DNA from: Streptomyces rishiriensis
Lineage (GTDB): Bacteria; Actinomycetota; Actinomycetes; Streptomycetales; Streptomycetaceae
Direction: 5' to 3'
Assembly: GCF_003112535.1 (NCBI RefSeq)
Contig: NZ_BEWA01000015.1
Coordinates: forward strand, 118,169-182,168
DNA: 64,000 nt
Under the pieces are notes generated by a model, which made no database searches, had not been told where the DNA came from, and worked only from the letters and a program-made list of their open reading frames with translations. A program made the position numbers and the translations under genes. Below, piece by piece: positions 41,161-50,620 of the stretch (positions are counted from its first letter, which is position 1; every line of letters starts with the position of its first letter).

Positions 41161-42120
41161 TCAGTCGCGCACGCTCCACTCCTTGCGCCATCTGGCGATC
41201 TGCTGCGCGGGATCGCCGGTGCACGACCAGGGAGTGCGCGTCGCCCGACGGCCGAGGATCCCCAGGAGCTGCGCCGCCACGTCCGCTGCGCCCGCCGAAC
41301 ACGCGGCGTGCGCGAGGTGGTTGACGTCGCGCAGCTCGCCCGGGGCGACGGCGTCGTCCCGGCGGCCCATGATCCAGCGGTCCCAGGTGCGGCGGACGTC
41401 GCTGACCGCGCCGTCGTTGTTCCAGTGCTGGCCGAGGCCCACCGAGGCGGAGCGGCCCGACGTGCTGTCCAGGGCGTGGCGGAACTCCTCGACCCGCGCG
41501 TACTGCACCAGCACCGGCAGCGCGCAGCCCGGCGGGGCCACGCCCGCCGCGTCCCGGGCGAAGTCATACATCAGGCCGTGCGAGCCGTGCCAGCGGGCGG
41601 AGTAGTAGTGCAGCACCTGGAGGTGACCCTCCATGCTGTAGGGGTCCCGCCGGTGCAACTCGTCCCACCAGCGCGCCAGTTCCTGCCTACGCACACCGGA
41701 AGGGTAGAGGCGGGCCACCGAGATCAGCGAGGTCCACGGCGTCGGGTCGTCGGGGCAGGCGTCGGCCGCGGCCAGACAGGCCAGCACCGCGCCGTCGACG
41801 CGATGCTGCTCGATCGGCACGCCCCGGCCCGCGGCGATCGCCAGGTTGAACGCCCGGGCCGTCTCGGTGGCCGCCCGCAGCACCAGCGCGTCGGCGCTGT
41901 GCGGCTCGGCGGCGAGCCACGTCTCCACGGTCGAACTGCTCGCGCAGGCCTGCGCCAGCATCCGCACCCGGTGACCTCGGGCCAGACGGTCGGGGCCGGT
42001 CGAGCGCAGCAGGTCCCGCAGCCCCTGCCAGCGGCCGATGACGATGTCGTGCCGGACCGAGGAGAGAGCGGCGTCCCCGCAGTCGGGGTCGAAGTCGGGG
42101 GCGAAACGGTCCCGCGCCAT
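41161..42120 (-). CDS. Conserved hypothetical protein, TPR-like
   Basis: A 319-residue soluble helical protein with alternating helices suggestive of tetratricopeptide-like repeats (LRAATETARAFNLAIAAGRG, TSLISVARLYPSGVRRQEL). It contains WWDELHRRDPYSMEGHLQVL and YYSARWHGSHGLMYDFAR, which look conserved. ATG 42120 follows GAGGGG. It starts 11 bases after the stop of the amino-acid permease and should share its mRNA. I do not recognise the family. Confidence 0.72.
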   Translation of the reverse strand: MARDRFAPDFDPDCGDAALSSVRHDIVIGRWQGLRDLLRSTGPDRLARGHRVRMLAQACASSSTVETWLAAEPHSADALVLRAATETARAFNLAIAAGRGVPIEQHRVDGAVLACLAAADACPDDPTPWTSLISVARLYPSGVRRQELARWWDELHRRDPYSMEGHLQVLHYYSARWHGSHGLMYDFARDAAGVAPPGCALPVLVQYARVEEFRHALDSTSGRSASVGLGQHWNNDGAVSDVRRTWDRWIMGRRDDAVAPGELRDVNHLAHAACSAGAADVAAQLLGILGRRATRTPWSCTGDPAQQIARWRKEWSVRD

Positions 42121-42131
42121 CACGTCCCCTC

Positions 42132-43598
42132 TCAGAAGTCGGTGGGGAGACCGTCGTGGGGGTGGGCGACGGGGCGGCCGTCGGGCACGTAGTCGGTCCG
42201 GACGGTCAGTGAGGCGTCGAGCCGGGCGGGCCGGTAGTAGTCGCTGCCGCGCCGCCAGTACCAGAGCATCGGCGCCAGTCCCACCGCGAGCCCGCCGATG
42301 CCGATGGCGACGGCCGCCGGGGCCAGTTCACCCAGCGACTCGGCGAAGACCCAGAACATGAACAGCGCGCCGAACAGCGGCCACAGCCCGCCGAGGACGA
42401 AGTCGGACAGGGACGTCAGCAGCGTTCTGCGGTAGGCGACGACGGCCGCCAGGCCCGCCAGACCGTAGTAGACAGCGATCTGCAGCCCGATCGCCGAGAT
42501 CGCGTCGGCGAGGATGTCGCCCACCGAGCCCAGCAGGTTGGAGGCGACGAACAGCGCCAGCGCCACCCCGCCCACCACCGTGATCGCCACCCAGGGCGTG
42601 TTCCAGGTGCGGTGCACCCGGCCCAGCGCGGAGGGCATCGTACGGTCGCGGCCCATCGCGAAGAGCGAGCGGGTGACCTGGATGAGCGTCGTCTCCAGGG
42701 TGGCCACGGTCGACAGCATCACCGCCACGATCAGCAGCTTGCCGCCCCAGCCCGGCCACACCTCCTGGCCCAGCGCCGCCAGCACGTTCGCGCCGCTGTC
42801 CTCGATCTGCTGCGAACTGAGGACGACGTCGACCGCGATGGTGAAGACCTCGAAGAGCAGGAAGACGACGCCGACGCCGACCAGTCCGGCGAGACCGGTC
42901 GTGCGGCGGCTGTCGCGCGTCTCCTCGCTGAGGTTGCTGGTCACGTCCCAGCCCCAGTAGTAGAACGCCGCGACCAGCGCCCCGGACGCGAAGCCGGACA
43001 CCCCGTGGAAGTGGCCGAAGCCGAGCCAGGACCAGTCGAAGGGCAGCGAGTTGTCCGTGTGGAGGAGCGCGAGCACCGCGAACAGCGCCAGGATCGCCAG
43101 TTCCACGCCCGACATGATCAGCTGGGCGCGCACCGTGAGCCGGGCCCCGCCCAGCACCACGGCCAGCATGACCAGGAACCAGGCGGCGCCGACGACGGTG
43201 GACAGCGCGGTGTCGTCGGCGAGGCCGTCGTCGAACAGGGCGAGCGTCATCGACCCGGCCGGCAGCGACCCCGCCACCATGAAGACGGTCGCCGAGACGA
43301 CCAGCGCCCAGCCGCTGATGAAGCCCAGGAAGGGGTGGAGCGTGCGCCCCACCCAGGAGTAACTGGCCCCCGCGTTCACGTCGATCCTGCTGAGCCTGCT
43401 GAACGCCAGGGCGATGCCCAGCATCGGTATCGCGCAGTACAGCAGCGCCGCCGGCCCCGCCAGGCCCACGGCGCCCGCCAGAACCGCCGTCGTGGCCGCG
43501 ATGGAGTACGCCGGGGCGCTGCCCGCGACCGCCATCACCACCGTGTCGAAGGTGCCCAGCACGTTCGCCTGGAGCCCTCTTCCGATGCTGTCGCTCAT
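42132..43598 (-). CDS. APC family amino acid permease
   Basis: A 488-residue amino-acid/polyamine/organocation transporter with about twelve helices. The first-helix substrate motif is AVAGSAPAYSIAATTA (about 23-38), and GASYSWVGRTLHPFLGFISG follows (about 77-96). LSEETRDSRRTTGLAG and the long C-terminal soluble tail are usual in actinobacterial members. The substrate is unknown. ATG 43598 is preceded by AAGGAAAG. A regulated promoter about 180 bases upstream drives it together with the TPR-like gene. Confidence 0.9.
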   Translation of the reverse strand: MSDSIGRGLQANVLGTFDTVVMAVAGSAPAYSIAATTAVLAGAVGLAGPAALLYCAIPMLGIALAFSRLSRIDVNAGASYSWVGRTLHPFLGFISGWALVVSATVFMVAGSLPAGSMTLALFDDGLADDTALSTVVGAAWFLVMLAVVLGGARLTVRAQLIMSGVELAILALFAVLALLHTDNSLPFDWSWLGFGHFHGVSGFASGALVAAFYYWGWDVTSNLSEETRDSRRTTGLAGLVGVGVVFLLFEVFTIAVDVVLSSQQIEDSGANVLAALGQEVWPGWGGKLLIVAVMLSTVATLETTLIQVTRSLFAMGRDRTMPSALGRVHRTWNTPWVAITVVGGVALALFVASNLLGSVGDILADAISAIGLQIAVYYGLAGLAAVVAYRRTLLTSLSDFVLGGLWPLFGALFMFWVFAESLGELAPAAVAIGIGGLAVGLAPMLWYWRRGSDYYRPARLDASLTVRTDYVPDGRPVAHPHDGLPTDF

Positions 43599-43781
43599 CG
43601 TTGCGCTGCTTTCCTTCGTGCACGCCGCCCGGGTCGGGGAAAGCCCCGCGGCGTAGGGGGGTGGGGGGTGGAGCGCCGCCGCGGTCCGGGAGGGATGGCC
43701 TCGAAAGACGTCGGCGGAGAAAAGCGCGAGGGCGCCGTCCGAGCACTGCGTCGACGGACGGTCACACCGAGTGTGCGAGTG

Positions 43782-43816
43782 ACTATAGCCCTAAAGATTG
43801 AGCTTTCAAGATTGAA
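43782..43816 (-). promoter_or_regulatory. Permease promoter with overlapping operator
   Basis: On the minus strand TTGAAA (43809-43804), a 16-base spacer and TATAGT (43787-43782) make a near-consensus promoter. The palindrome TTCAAGATTGAA (43805-43816) overlaps the -35, and AAGATTGA is repeated directly at 43794-43801 and 43808-43815. The rest of 43599-43929 holds no gene: a leader of about 175 bases on the left and the DUF5709 ribosome site on the right. Confidence 0.65.
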
Positions 43817-43929
43817 CGGCTGGGTAATGTGCGACCCCTTCTGCGCAGGTGACATGTGTCGCGATTGGAGCGGGCCGCACGGGAAACGCGGACGGGGAAG
43901 ACAGCAGCGCGACCAGGCGAGGAGGCACC

Positions 43930-44391
43930 ATGGGCACGGAGTCCGAGGCGATGGGCGACGACGTCTACCAGCCCACCGGATCCAACGAGGAGCAGGAGGA
44001 CGGCGCACCGCTCGACCTCCAGGACGCCCTCGACGAACGCACCTACGACGACACCCTGGACGAGGGCTACTCCCCGCCGGAGAGGCCGCTCGGCGTGACC
44101 AAGTACGGCACCACCGCGGCCGAGCAGCACGAGGGCGAGAGCCTGGACCAGCGGCTCGCCCAGGAGGTCCCGGACACCTCCGAGCCGGCCGGCGACGGCG
44201 TCGGGGACCTTCCCGGCGGCGAGGGCGAGCCTCTCGACCCCGAGGCCGGCGACCGGCGTGCGGGCCGGCTCGTCGCCCCCGACGAGGGCGCCCATCCGGA
44301 CGCCGTCAAGGAGGAGATCGCCCGGGACGTGGGCGTGGACGGCGGAGCCGCGGGCGCCGAGGAGGCCGCCGTCCACATCGTCGAGGAGTGA
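43930..44391 (+). CDS. DUF5709 domain protein
   Basis: A 153-residue, highly acidic soluble protein, Asp/Glu/Gly-rich and probably disordered. The core VYQPTGSNEEQEDGAPLDLQ, LDEGYSPPERPLGVTKYGTT and ESLDQRLAQEVPD is the DUF5709 signature, an actinobacterial family of unknown function. ATG 43930 follows GAGGAGG. It ends 29 bases before the end of the convergent transhydrogenase gene. Confidence 0.85.
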   Translation: MGTESEAMGDDVYQPTGSNEEQEDGAPLDLQDALDERTYDDTLDEGYSPPERPLGVTKYGTTAAEQHEGESLDQRLAQEVPDTSEPAGDGVGDLPGGEGEPLDPEAGDRRAGRLVAPDEGAHPDAVKEEIARDVGVDGGAAGAEEAAVHIVEE

Positions 44392-44419
44392 GCGTCCCGC
44401 GGCGCGCCGCCCGCGACCG

Positions 44420-45823
44420 TCAGTCCCCGATCCGGTCCAACTGCCGTAGCCGGTTGGTGGCGTCGAGGGCGGCGACCTTGTACGACTCCGCGAGCGTCGG
44501 GTAGTTGAACACCGCGTCCACCAGATAGTCCACGGTGCCGCCGCAGCCCATCACGGACTGCCCGATGTGGATCAGCTCGGTCGCCCCGCTGCCGAAGCAG
44601 TGCACGCCCAGCAGGGTGCGGTCCTCGGGGGATACCAGCAGCTTGAGCATGCCGTGCGCGTCGCCGATGATCTGCCCGCGGGCCAGTTCGCGGTAGCGGG
44701 CCACGCCCACCTCGAACGGCACCCGTTCCTCGGTGAGCTGATCCTCCGTGCGCCCCACGAAGCTGATCTCCGGGATGGTGTAGATCCCGATCGGCTGGAG
44801 GTGGTGCATCTGCCCGACGGGCTCTCCGCAGGCGTGGTAGGCGGCGGCGCGGCCCTGCTCCATGGCCGTCGCCGCGAGCGCGGGGAAGCCGATGACGTCA
44901 CCGACGGCGTAGATGTGCCCGACCGGCGTGCGGTAGTGCTCGTCGACCTCGATGCGCCCGCGCCGGTCGGCCGTCAGCCCGGCCTTGCCGAGGTCGAGTT
45001 CGTCGGTCAGGCCCTGGCGGCCCGCCGAGTACATCACCGCGTCCGCCGGGATCTTCTTGCCGCTCTCCAGGACGGTCAGCGTGCCTCGCGGATGCCGTTC
45101 CACGGCGGCCACGGTCTCCCCGAAGCGGAAGGCCACCGCCAGGTCGCGCAGGTGGTACTTGAGCGACTCGACGACCTCGACGTCGCACATGTCGAGCATC
45201 CCGGCCCGCTTCTCCACCACCGTCACCTTGCTGCCCAGCGCGGCGAACATGCTGGCGTACTCCATCCCGATCACGCCGGCGCCCACGATCACCATCGACT
45301 GCGGAACCCGCTCGATGGTCAGGACGTTGTCGGAGTCGAGGATGGTCCGCCCGTCGAACTCCACGCTGTCCGGCCGCGCCGGCCGGGTCCCGGTGGCGAT
45401 CACGATGTGCTCGGCGCTGATCAGCTGCTCCTGGCCGGTCACCTCGCGCAGGGCGATCGTGTGGTCGTCGACGAACCGGCCGGTGCCGGCGAACAGGGCG
45501 ACGTGGTTGCGGGTCAACTGGCTGCGGATGACGTCGGTCTCGCGCCCGACCACGTGCTGGGTGCGGGCGGTCAGGTCGGCGACGGTGATGTTCTCCTTGA
45601 GGCGGTAGCTCTGTCCGTACAGGTCTCGCTGGGTGAGGCCGGTGAGATAGAGCACCGCCTCGCGCAACGTCTTGGAGGGGATGGTTCCGGTGTGGAGGGA
45701 GACCCCGCCGACCATGTCGGGGCGGTCGACGACGGCCACCCGGCGGCCTAGTTTGGCCGCGGCTATGGCGGCCTTCTGGCCGCCGGGACCTGATCCGATG
45801 ACGAGCATGTCGAAGTCGGGCAC
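44420..45823 (-). CDS. sthA: Soluble pyridine nucleotide transhydrogenase
   Basis: A 467-residue FAD protein of the pyridine nucleotide-disulfide reductase fold. The FAD loop is VIGSGPGGQKAAIAAAKLG (8-26). The redox-active CxxxxC of lipoamide dehydrogenase is replaced (GGVSLHTGTIPSKTLRE), the pattern of SthA, which moves hydride between NADPH and NAD. The NAD loop is IVGAGVIGMEYASMFAALG. AVGDVIGFPALAATAMEQGR and the C-terminal dimer domain complete it. The start GTG 45823 is used. A small gene lies 49 bases upstream in the same direction. Confidence 0.92.
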   Translation of the reverse strand: MPDFDMLVIGSGPGGQKAAIAAAKLGRRVAVVDRPDMVGGVSLHTGTIPSKTLREAVLYLTGLTQRDLYGQSYRLKENITVADLTARTQHVVGRETDVIRSQLTRNHVALFAGTGRFVDDHTIALREVTGQEQLISAEHIVIATGTRPARPDSVEFDGRTILDSDNVLTIERVPQSMVIVGAGVIGMEYASMFAALGSKVTVVEKRAGMLDMCDVEVVESLKYHLRDLAVAFRFGETVAAVERHPRGTLTVLESGKKIPADAVMYSAGRQGLTDELDLGKAGLTADRRGRIEVDEHYRTPVGHIYAVGDVIGFPALAATAMEQGRAAAYHACGEPVGQMHHLQPIGIYTIPEISFVGRTEDQLTEERVPFEVGVARYRELARGQIIGDAHGMLKLLVSPEDRTLLGVHCFGSGATELIHIGQSVMGCGGTVDYLVDAVFNYPTLAESYKVAALDATNRLRQLDRIGD

Positions 45824-45872
45824 CCTCCGCAGTCTGGCAGGGCGGGGGGTGTCGGGGAAAGGGCGGAGGCGA

Positions 45873-46082
45873 CTAAGGCAGCAGCTTCTCGATCGCGCCG
45901 GGTCCCTCCTCGGCGAGCTTGCGCCGCGCCCACGCGAGCGTGCGCGGATTCAGGTCGCGTCCCGTGGCGAGGACCATGTCCTCCGCGGAGACGTCGGTGC
46001 CGGTGCGGGTGTGGAGCAGATCGTCCGGGGTGACGCGGTCGTCCGGGGAGGGTCGGGCGGCGCCCGGCTGTGACGTCGGCAT
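45873..46082 (-). CDS. Small conserved protein of unknown function
   Basis: A 69-residue protein. The centre TPDDLLHTRTGTDVSAEDMV and LATGRDLNPRTLAWARRKLA look ordered and end in a helix AEEGPGAIEKLLP. ATG 46082 follows GAGGAG by eight bases; the longer open frame upstream lacks a site. It lies just upstream of sthA and may be co-transcribed. Function not known. Confidence 0.7.
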   Translation of the reverse strand: MPTSQPGAARPSPDDRVTPDDLLHTRTGTDVSAEDMVLATGRDLNPRTLAWARRKLAEEGPGAIEKLLP

Positions 46083-46261
46083 GATGTCGGCTCCTCGCGT
46101 CCGAAGGAATGTACTAACACCATTCATCCTGGAGCCGCACCCTGCAATCGCGATCACCGCGGCCGAGATGCCGCGATGATCGCGCTGGGGTGTAATGGGC
46201 TGTGTCGGGGCGTCCCAACCACTGTGCGGCGGCATCGCCGTACGGCAGGAAGGCCCAGCTC

Positions 46262-48520
46262 ATGGAACCCACCGCTGCCGGGAAACCCCGACGGGGGGGA
46301 CTGCGCAGACTCGGCGCCTGGTGCGCCCGTCACTTCCTGTTCGTCATCATCGCCTGGCTGGTCGCCCTGGTCGCGCTCCAGGTCATCGACCGCGCCGTCG
46401 GCGGCACCTTCGAGGACAACTTCGCGCTCTCGGACACCCAGTCCCAAAAGGGCCTGGACGTCCTCAAGGAGCACGACCCGCAGGCCGGCGGATACAGCGC
46501 GCAGATCGTCATGCGCGACGACCAGAAGGCCCTGAGCGCGCTGAGCGCGCAGATGTCCACCACGGTCGGCGACCTGCAGAAGCTGCCTCACGTCCTGTCG
46601 GTGCAGAACCCGCTCACGCAGAGCCCGACCAAGGTCGGCCCGGTGTCGGGCGACGGCAAGACGGGCTACATCACCATCCGCTTCGACCAGCAGCCCAACA
46701 CCCTCGGCGACGCGTACCTGAACGGCGTCGACCAGGCCGTCCAGCCGCTGCGCGCGGCCGGCGCCGACGTCGAGTACGGCGGCTCGCTCGGCGAACTGGC
46801 CCGCCCGAAGGCCAACGACCGGATCAGCGAGGCCATCGGCTTCGCGGTCGCGATCGTCGTCCTGCTCATCGGCTTCGGCAGTGTCATCGCCGCCGGCCTG
46901 CCCCTGATCACCGCACTGATCGGGGTCGTCGCGGGCCTCGCCGTCCTCGGGCTGCTGGCCGCCGCATTCACCTTCGCGACCGTCTCGCCGACCCTCGCCA
47001 CCATGATCGGCCTCGGTGTCGGGATCGACTACGCCCTGTTCCTCATCACCAGGCACCGGCAGAACCTGGTCGACGGCGCCGATCCCGCCGAGGCGGCCGG
47101 ACACGCCACCGCCACCAGCGGCCGCGCCGTCCTCGTCTCCGGCACCACCGTGATCATCGCGCTGCTCGGCCTGTACGCCTCCGGGGTGTCCTTCATCGGC
47201 AAACTCGGCATCGCCGCCGCCGTCACCGTCGTCTCCGCCGTCGCCGCGGCGCTCACCCTCGTTCCGGCCCTGCTCGGGCTCATCGGACACCACATCGACC
47301 GCTGGCACGTGCGCAGGCCCGTCGCCGAGACCGACGCCGAACCGGGCGCCACCCCGCACGGCACCTGGCACCGTTACGCCAAGCGGGTCGAACGCAGGCC
47401 CTGGCAGTACCTCGCCGGCGGCGTCGCCGTCATCGCGATCCTCGCCATCCCCGTCTTCTCCATCCAGCTCGGCCACATCGGCGACGGAGCCGACCCGACC
47501 TCCTTCACCGACCGGCGGGCCTACGACCTGATGACCGACGCCTTCGGCCCCGGCTCCAACGGCCCGCTCACCGTCGTCATCGACCAGACGTCCGTCCCCA
47601 CCGACAAACGCTCCGACCTGCAGTCCCAGGCGCAGAAGACGCTGAACGCCGTGCCCCACGCGGCCACCGTCACCCCGCTCACGCCCACTCAGGACGGCGA
47701 CGTGCTGATCGGCACCGTCTACTCGGTCCAGGCCCCGCAGGACGCCACCACCACCGGCCTGGTGAACCGGCTCAAGGACACGACCCTCCCCGACGCGGTC
47801 TCCGGCTACGACGCCAAGGGCTATGTCACCGGCACCACGGCCGCCCAGGTCGACTTCCGCGACATCGTCGCCAGCCGGCTCCCGCTGATCATCTGCGTGG
47901 TCGTCGGCCTCGCCTTCCTGATCATCCTCGCCGTCTTCCGCGGCCTCCTCGTCGCCGTCAAGGCCGCCGTCCTCAACGTCCTGTCCATCACCGCCTCCTA
48001 CGGCGTCGTCGTCGCCGTCTTCCAGTGGGGCTGGGGCGGGCCCGCGCTGGGCGTCAACGGCGACGTGCCCATCGAGAGCTATGTGCCGATGATGATGTTC
48101 GCGATCATCTTCGGCCTCAGCATGGACTACGAGATCTTCCTGCTCTCCCGCGTCCACGAGGCGTGGCTGCGCACCGGCGACGCCAAGGACTCCGTCGCCC
48201 ACGCCCTGGAGATCACCGCCCGGGTCATCACCTGCGCGGCCCTGATCATGGTGAGCGTGTTCTCGGCGTTCATCATCAGCGACAACATCGTCGTCAAGAT
48301 GCTGGGCCTGGGCCTCGCCGTCAGCGTGCTGATCGACGCCACCGTGGTCCGGCTGCTCATGGTGCCCGCCGTCATGACGCTGCTGGGCTCGCACGCCTGG
48401 TGGACGCCGCGGTGGCTGGACCGGATCCTGCCGCACATCGACGCCGAGGGCGACGCCGAGACCCTCAGCGGTCCCCGGGGCGGTCCGCCGCGGTCTCCGG
48501 GGCCAGGACGAGCATCGTGA
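46262..48520 (+). CDS. MMPL family RND transporter
   Basis: A 752-residue membrane protein of the RND superfamily (MmpL branch) with about twelve helices in two halves. The first helix is at about 22-45, followed by an extracytoplasmic domain. The proton-relay helix carries GLGVGIDYALFLITRHRQ (about 262-280) and, in the second half, FGLSMDYEIFLLSRVHE (about 618-635). It should export lipids or drugs using the proton gradient. ATG 46262 follows AGGAAGG. The last 56 bases overlap the convergent phosphatase gene. Confidence 0.9.
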   Translation: MEPTAAGKPRRGGLRRLGAWCARHFLFVIIAWLVALVALQVIDRAVGGTFEDNFALSDTQSQKGLDVLKEHDPQAGGYSAQIVMRDDQKALSALSAQMSTTVGDLQKLPHVLSVQNPLTQSPTKVGPVSGDGKTGYITIRFDQQPNTLGDAYLNGVDQAVQPLRAAGADVEYGGSLGELARPKANDRISEAIGFAVAIVVLLIGFGSVIAAGLPLITALIGVVAGLAVLGLLAAAFTFATVSPTLATMIGLGVGIDYALFLITRHRQNLVDGADPAEAAGHATATSGRAVLVSGTTVIIALLGLYASGVSFIGKLGIAAAVTVVSAVAAALTLVPALLGLIGHHIDRWHVRRPVAETDAEPGATPHGTWHRYAKRVERRPWQYLAGGVAVIAILAIPVFSIQLGHIGDGADPTSFTDRRAYDLMTDAFGPGSNGPLTVVIDQTSVPTDKRSDLQSQAQKTLNAVPHAATVTPLTPTQDGDVLIGTVYSVQAPQDATTTGLVNRLKDTTLPDAVSGYDAKGYVTGTTAAQVDFRDIVASRLPLIICVVVGLAFLIILAVFRGLLVAVKAAVLNVLSITASYGVVVAVFQWGWGGPALGVNGDVPIESYVPMMMFAIIFGLSMDYEIFLLSRVHEAWLRTGDAKDSVAHALEITARVITCAALIMVSVFSAFIISDNIVVKMLGLGLAVSVLIDATVVRLLMVPAVMTLLGSHAWWTPRWLDRILPHIDAEGDAETLSGPRGGPPRSPGPGRAS

Positions 48521-49565
48521 CGTCGTCGCGGACCGCGGAGGCGTGGCGCAGGACGTCCGCCCACACCCGGTCGGCCGTCGTCGCCGCGTCGGCGCCGGCG
48601 GCGAGCGCGGGCAGCCGGTCCAGCAGGGGATAGAACACGCCCGCGGCGTCCCTGGCCTCCGAGACGCCGTCGGAGGCGAGGAAGAGGCGGTCGCCGGGGC
48701 GCAGCGGGAGGACCGCGGCGGTGAGCCGGGCGCCCGGCAGACCGAGCCCGAGCGGCGTCCACGGCGCCACGACCACCTCGGCGGCGGCGCCGTCGCGCAG
48801 CAGCACGGGCGGCGGATGCCCGCACGCGACGACGCGCACGGCGTCCGCGCCCGGCGTGAACTCCACCAGGACGGCCGTCGCGAACAGCTCGGCGTGCGCC
48901 ACCCGCGCCGAGTCCACCACGAGCCTGCGGTCCAGGCGGGCCGCCACCGACTCCAGGTCCGGCTGGTCGAGCACCGCCTCCCGGAACGCCCCGAGCAGCG
49001 AGGACACCGTCGCCACCGCCGCCAGCCCGTGCCCCTGCACGTCCCCCAGCACCGCCCGCACCCCGCGGGCGCTCTCGCGCACGTCGAAGAAGTCGCCGCC
49101 CACCAGCGTCCCGCGCTGCGCCGCCCGGTACAGGCCCGCGCACCGCACCCGCCCGACCCGCTCGGGCACCGGCGGCGCCACGGCGCGCTGGGCCGCCTCG
49201 GCGATGGTGCGCTCGGTGTCCAGTTGCTGGTCGCGCCGGTGGCGCACGAACGCCACGAACACGCTCAGAAGCGCCACGAACGACACCGTGAGCACATCGG
49301 TCTGCCCCGGCCGGTCGAGCTGGAACGCGGGCACGTTGAGCATCACGACGACGGCCACGCCCAGCACCGCGGTGACCGCGGGCCCGTACGACAGCACCGC
49401 CAGCGGCGGGATCGCGCCCAGCAGGAAGCCGATGTCCAGCGGGTCGGGACTGATCAGCGTGGCGACGCAGACGCCCGCCGCCAGCGCGAGCGGCAGCGCC
49501 CGCACCCAGCGCGGCGGCGGCGCGCCCCGCAGCCAGCCCCGCCGGTCCCCGTCCAGTCGTCCCAC
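48465..49565 (-). CDS. Membrane-anchored SpoIIE/PP2C-type phosphatase
   Basis: About 366 residues: three to four membrane helices (about 22-110), a short linker DQQLDTERTIAEAAQRA, and a SpoIIE phosphatase domain (about 130-360). Metal motifs are GGDFFDVRE, GDVQGHGLAAVA, GHPPPVLL, LFLASDGVSE and DDVTMLVL, all intact. It probably acts on a phosphorylated anti-anti-sigma factor encoded elsewhere. The start is uncertain: GTG 49565 has GGAG nine bases upstream; GTG 49580 is also possible. It overlaps the MMPL gene end by 56 bases. Confidence 0.87.
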   Translation of the reverse strand: MGRLDGDRRGWLRGAPPPRWVRALPLALAAGVCVATLISPDPLDIGFLLGAIPPLAVLSYGPAVTAVLGVAVVVMLNVPAFQLDRPGQTDVLTVSFVALLSVFVAFVRHRRDQQLDTERTIAEAAQRAVAPPVPERVGRVRCAGLYRAAQRGTLVGGDFFDVRESARGVRAVLGDVQGHGLAAVATVSSLLGAFREAVLDQPDLESVAARLDRRLVVDSARVAHAELFATAVLVEFTPGADAVRVVACGHPPPVLLRDGAAAEVVVAPWTPLGLGLPGARLTAAVLPLRPGDRLFLASDGVSEARDAAGVFYPLLDRLPALAAGADAATTADRVWADVLRHASAVRDDVTMLVLAPETAADRPGDR

Positions 49566-49613
49566 ACCCCCACGCTCCACCCCGGCGCGGGTGGGCGCAT
49601 GCCGAGATGCCCG

Positions 49614-50534
49614 TCAGTCCCGGCGGGCGCCGGGAGCGCCGAGCCGGCGTGCTCCCTCGTCCAGCAGGGCCTCGACGTCGGCCAGCACCTCCGTGACGCG
49701 CAGGCCGAACGCGGCGTCGCAGGGGTGGGGGCGGCCGTCGCGGGCCGCGGCGAGCAGCTCGTCCGCGGCCCGGGTGAGGGCGTCGGCGGCGTCCGCGCCG
49801 CCCTCCGGGAGCCGGGTCACCCCCGCCGTGCCGCGGAGCTCGAGGCTCGCTCCGGCCGCCGCGGGCGGGGCCGTCAGGCTGAGCGTCAGCGTGCTGGAGA
49901 CACCGTTCGCGTGGTCCAGCACCGCATGGACGGTGTCGCCGGGGCCATGGGCCGCGGCCGCCACCCGACGGACGTCGCCGAGCACCGGCAGCAGCACGGA
50001 CAACGCATGCGGGCCCACGTCCCACAGGGCGCCCTTCTCCCCGCGCCAGGGCGTGGCGAACGGGCTGTCGCTCTCCTCGTGGAAGACGTCCCCCAGCCAC
50101 TGGGCGTGCGCCGTGAACCACCCTCCGGCGTCCGCCTGTTCGGCGATCCAGGCACGGGGCGCGGTCATGAACCGGGTGGTGAAGAAGACGACGGAGGCCA
50201 CCCTGGCCTCCCGTACGGCCCGTTCCACGGCCCGCGCCCCCGTCACGGACGCGGCGACGGGTTTGTCCAGCAGAAGATGTCGGCCGGCTCCGGCGGCCCG
50301 CACCGCGAGGCGCGCCTGGACGTCGGGCGGCAGGGCGACGGCCACCGCGTCCACGTCCGCGAGCAGGGCGTCGACGTCGTCGTAGGCCCGGGTGCGGTGG
50401 CGGTCGGCCAGCTCCTCGGCGGCCTGCGGCCGACGACCCCAGACGCCGACGAAGTCGAGCCCCTCGTGGGCTTCGAGGACGGGGGCGTGGACCAGGCCGG
50501 CCCAGGGGCCGGTGCCGAGCAGACCGATGCGCAT
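49614..50534 (-). CDS. Gfo/Idh/MocA family oxidoreductase (short form)
   Basis: A 306-residue NAD(P)-dependent oxidoreductase. Rossmann motif LLGTGPWAGLVHAPVL (5-20), VAVALPPDVQARLAV, then HLLLDKPVAASV with the family's Lys-Pro (Asp for Glu). The C-terminal part includes GALWDVGPHALSVLLPVLGD with the conserved DVGPH. ATG 50534 follows AGGGAGAG. It is unrelated to the Gfo gene at 6043 beyond family. The substrate is unknown and no sugar genes adjoin it. Confidence 0.87.
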   Translation of the reverse strand: MRIGLLGTGPWAGLVHAPVLEAHEGLDFVGVWGRRPQAAEELADRHRTRAYDDVDALLADVDAVAVALPPDVQARLAVRAAGAGRHLLLDKPVAASVTGARAVERAVREARVASVVFFTTRFMTAPRAWIAEQADAGGWFTAHAQWLGDVFHEESDSPFATPWRGEKGALWDVGPHALSVLLPVLGDVRRVAAAAHGPGDTVHAVLDHANGVSSTLTLSLTAPPAAAGASLELRGTAGVTRLPEGGADAADALTRAADELLAAARDGRPHPCDAAFGLRVTEVLADVEALLDEGARRLGAPGARRD

Positions 50535-50620
50535 ACCGCTGACTCTCCCTGCCGTGGCCGAACTGGCGTCCCCGGGCGAGCCTCGCACACCGGGAGCGGC
50601 GAGTACATCCCGGCCGGCCC

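Noticed and set aside
43599..43775. Riboswitch in the long leader of the APC permease
   Set aside because: No recognisable guanidine, glutamine, lysine or other aptamer core could be matched by eye.
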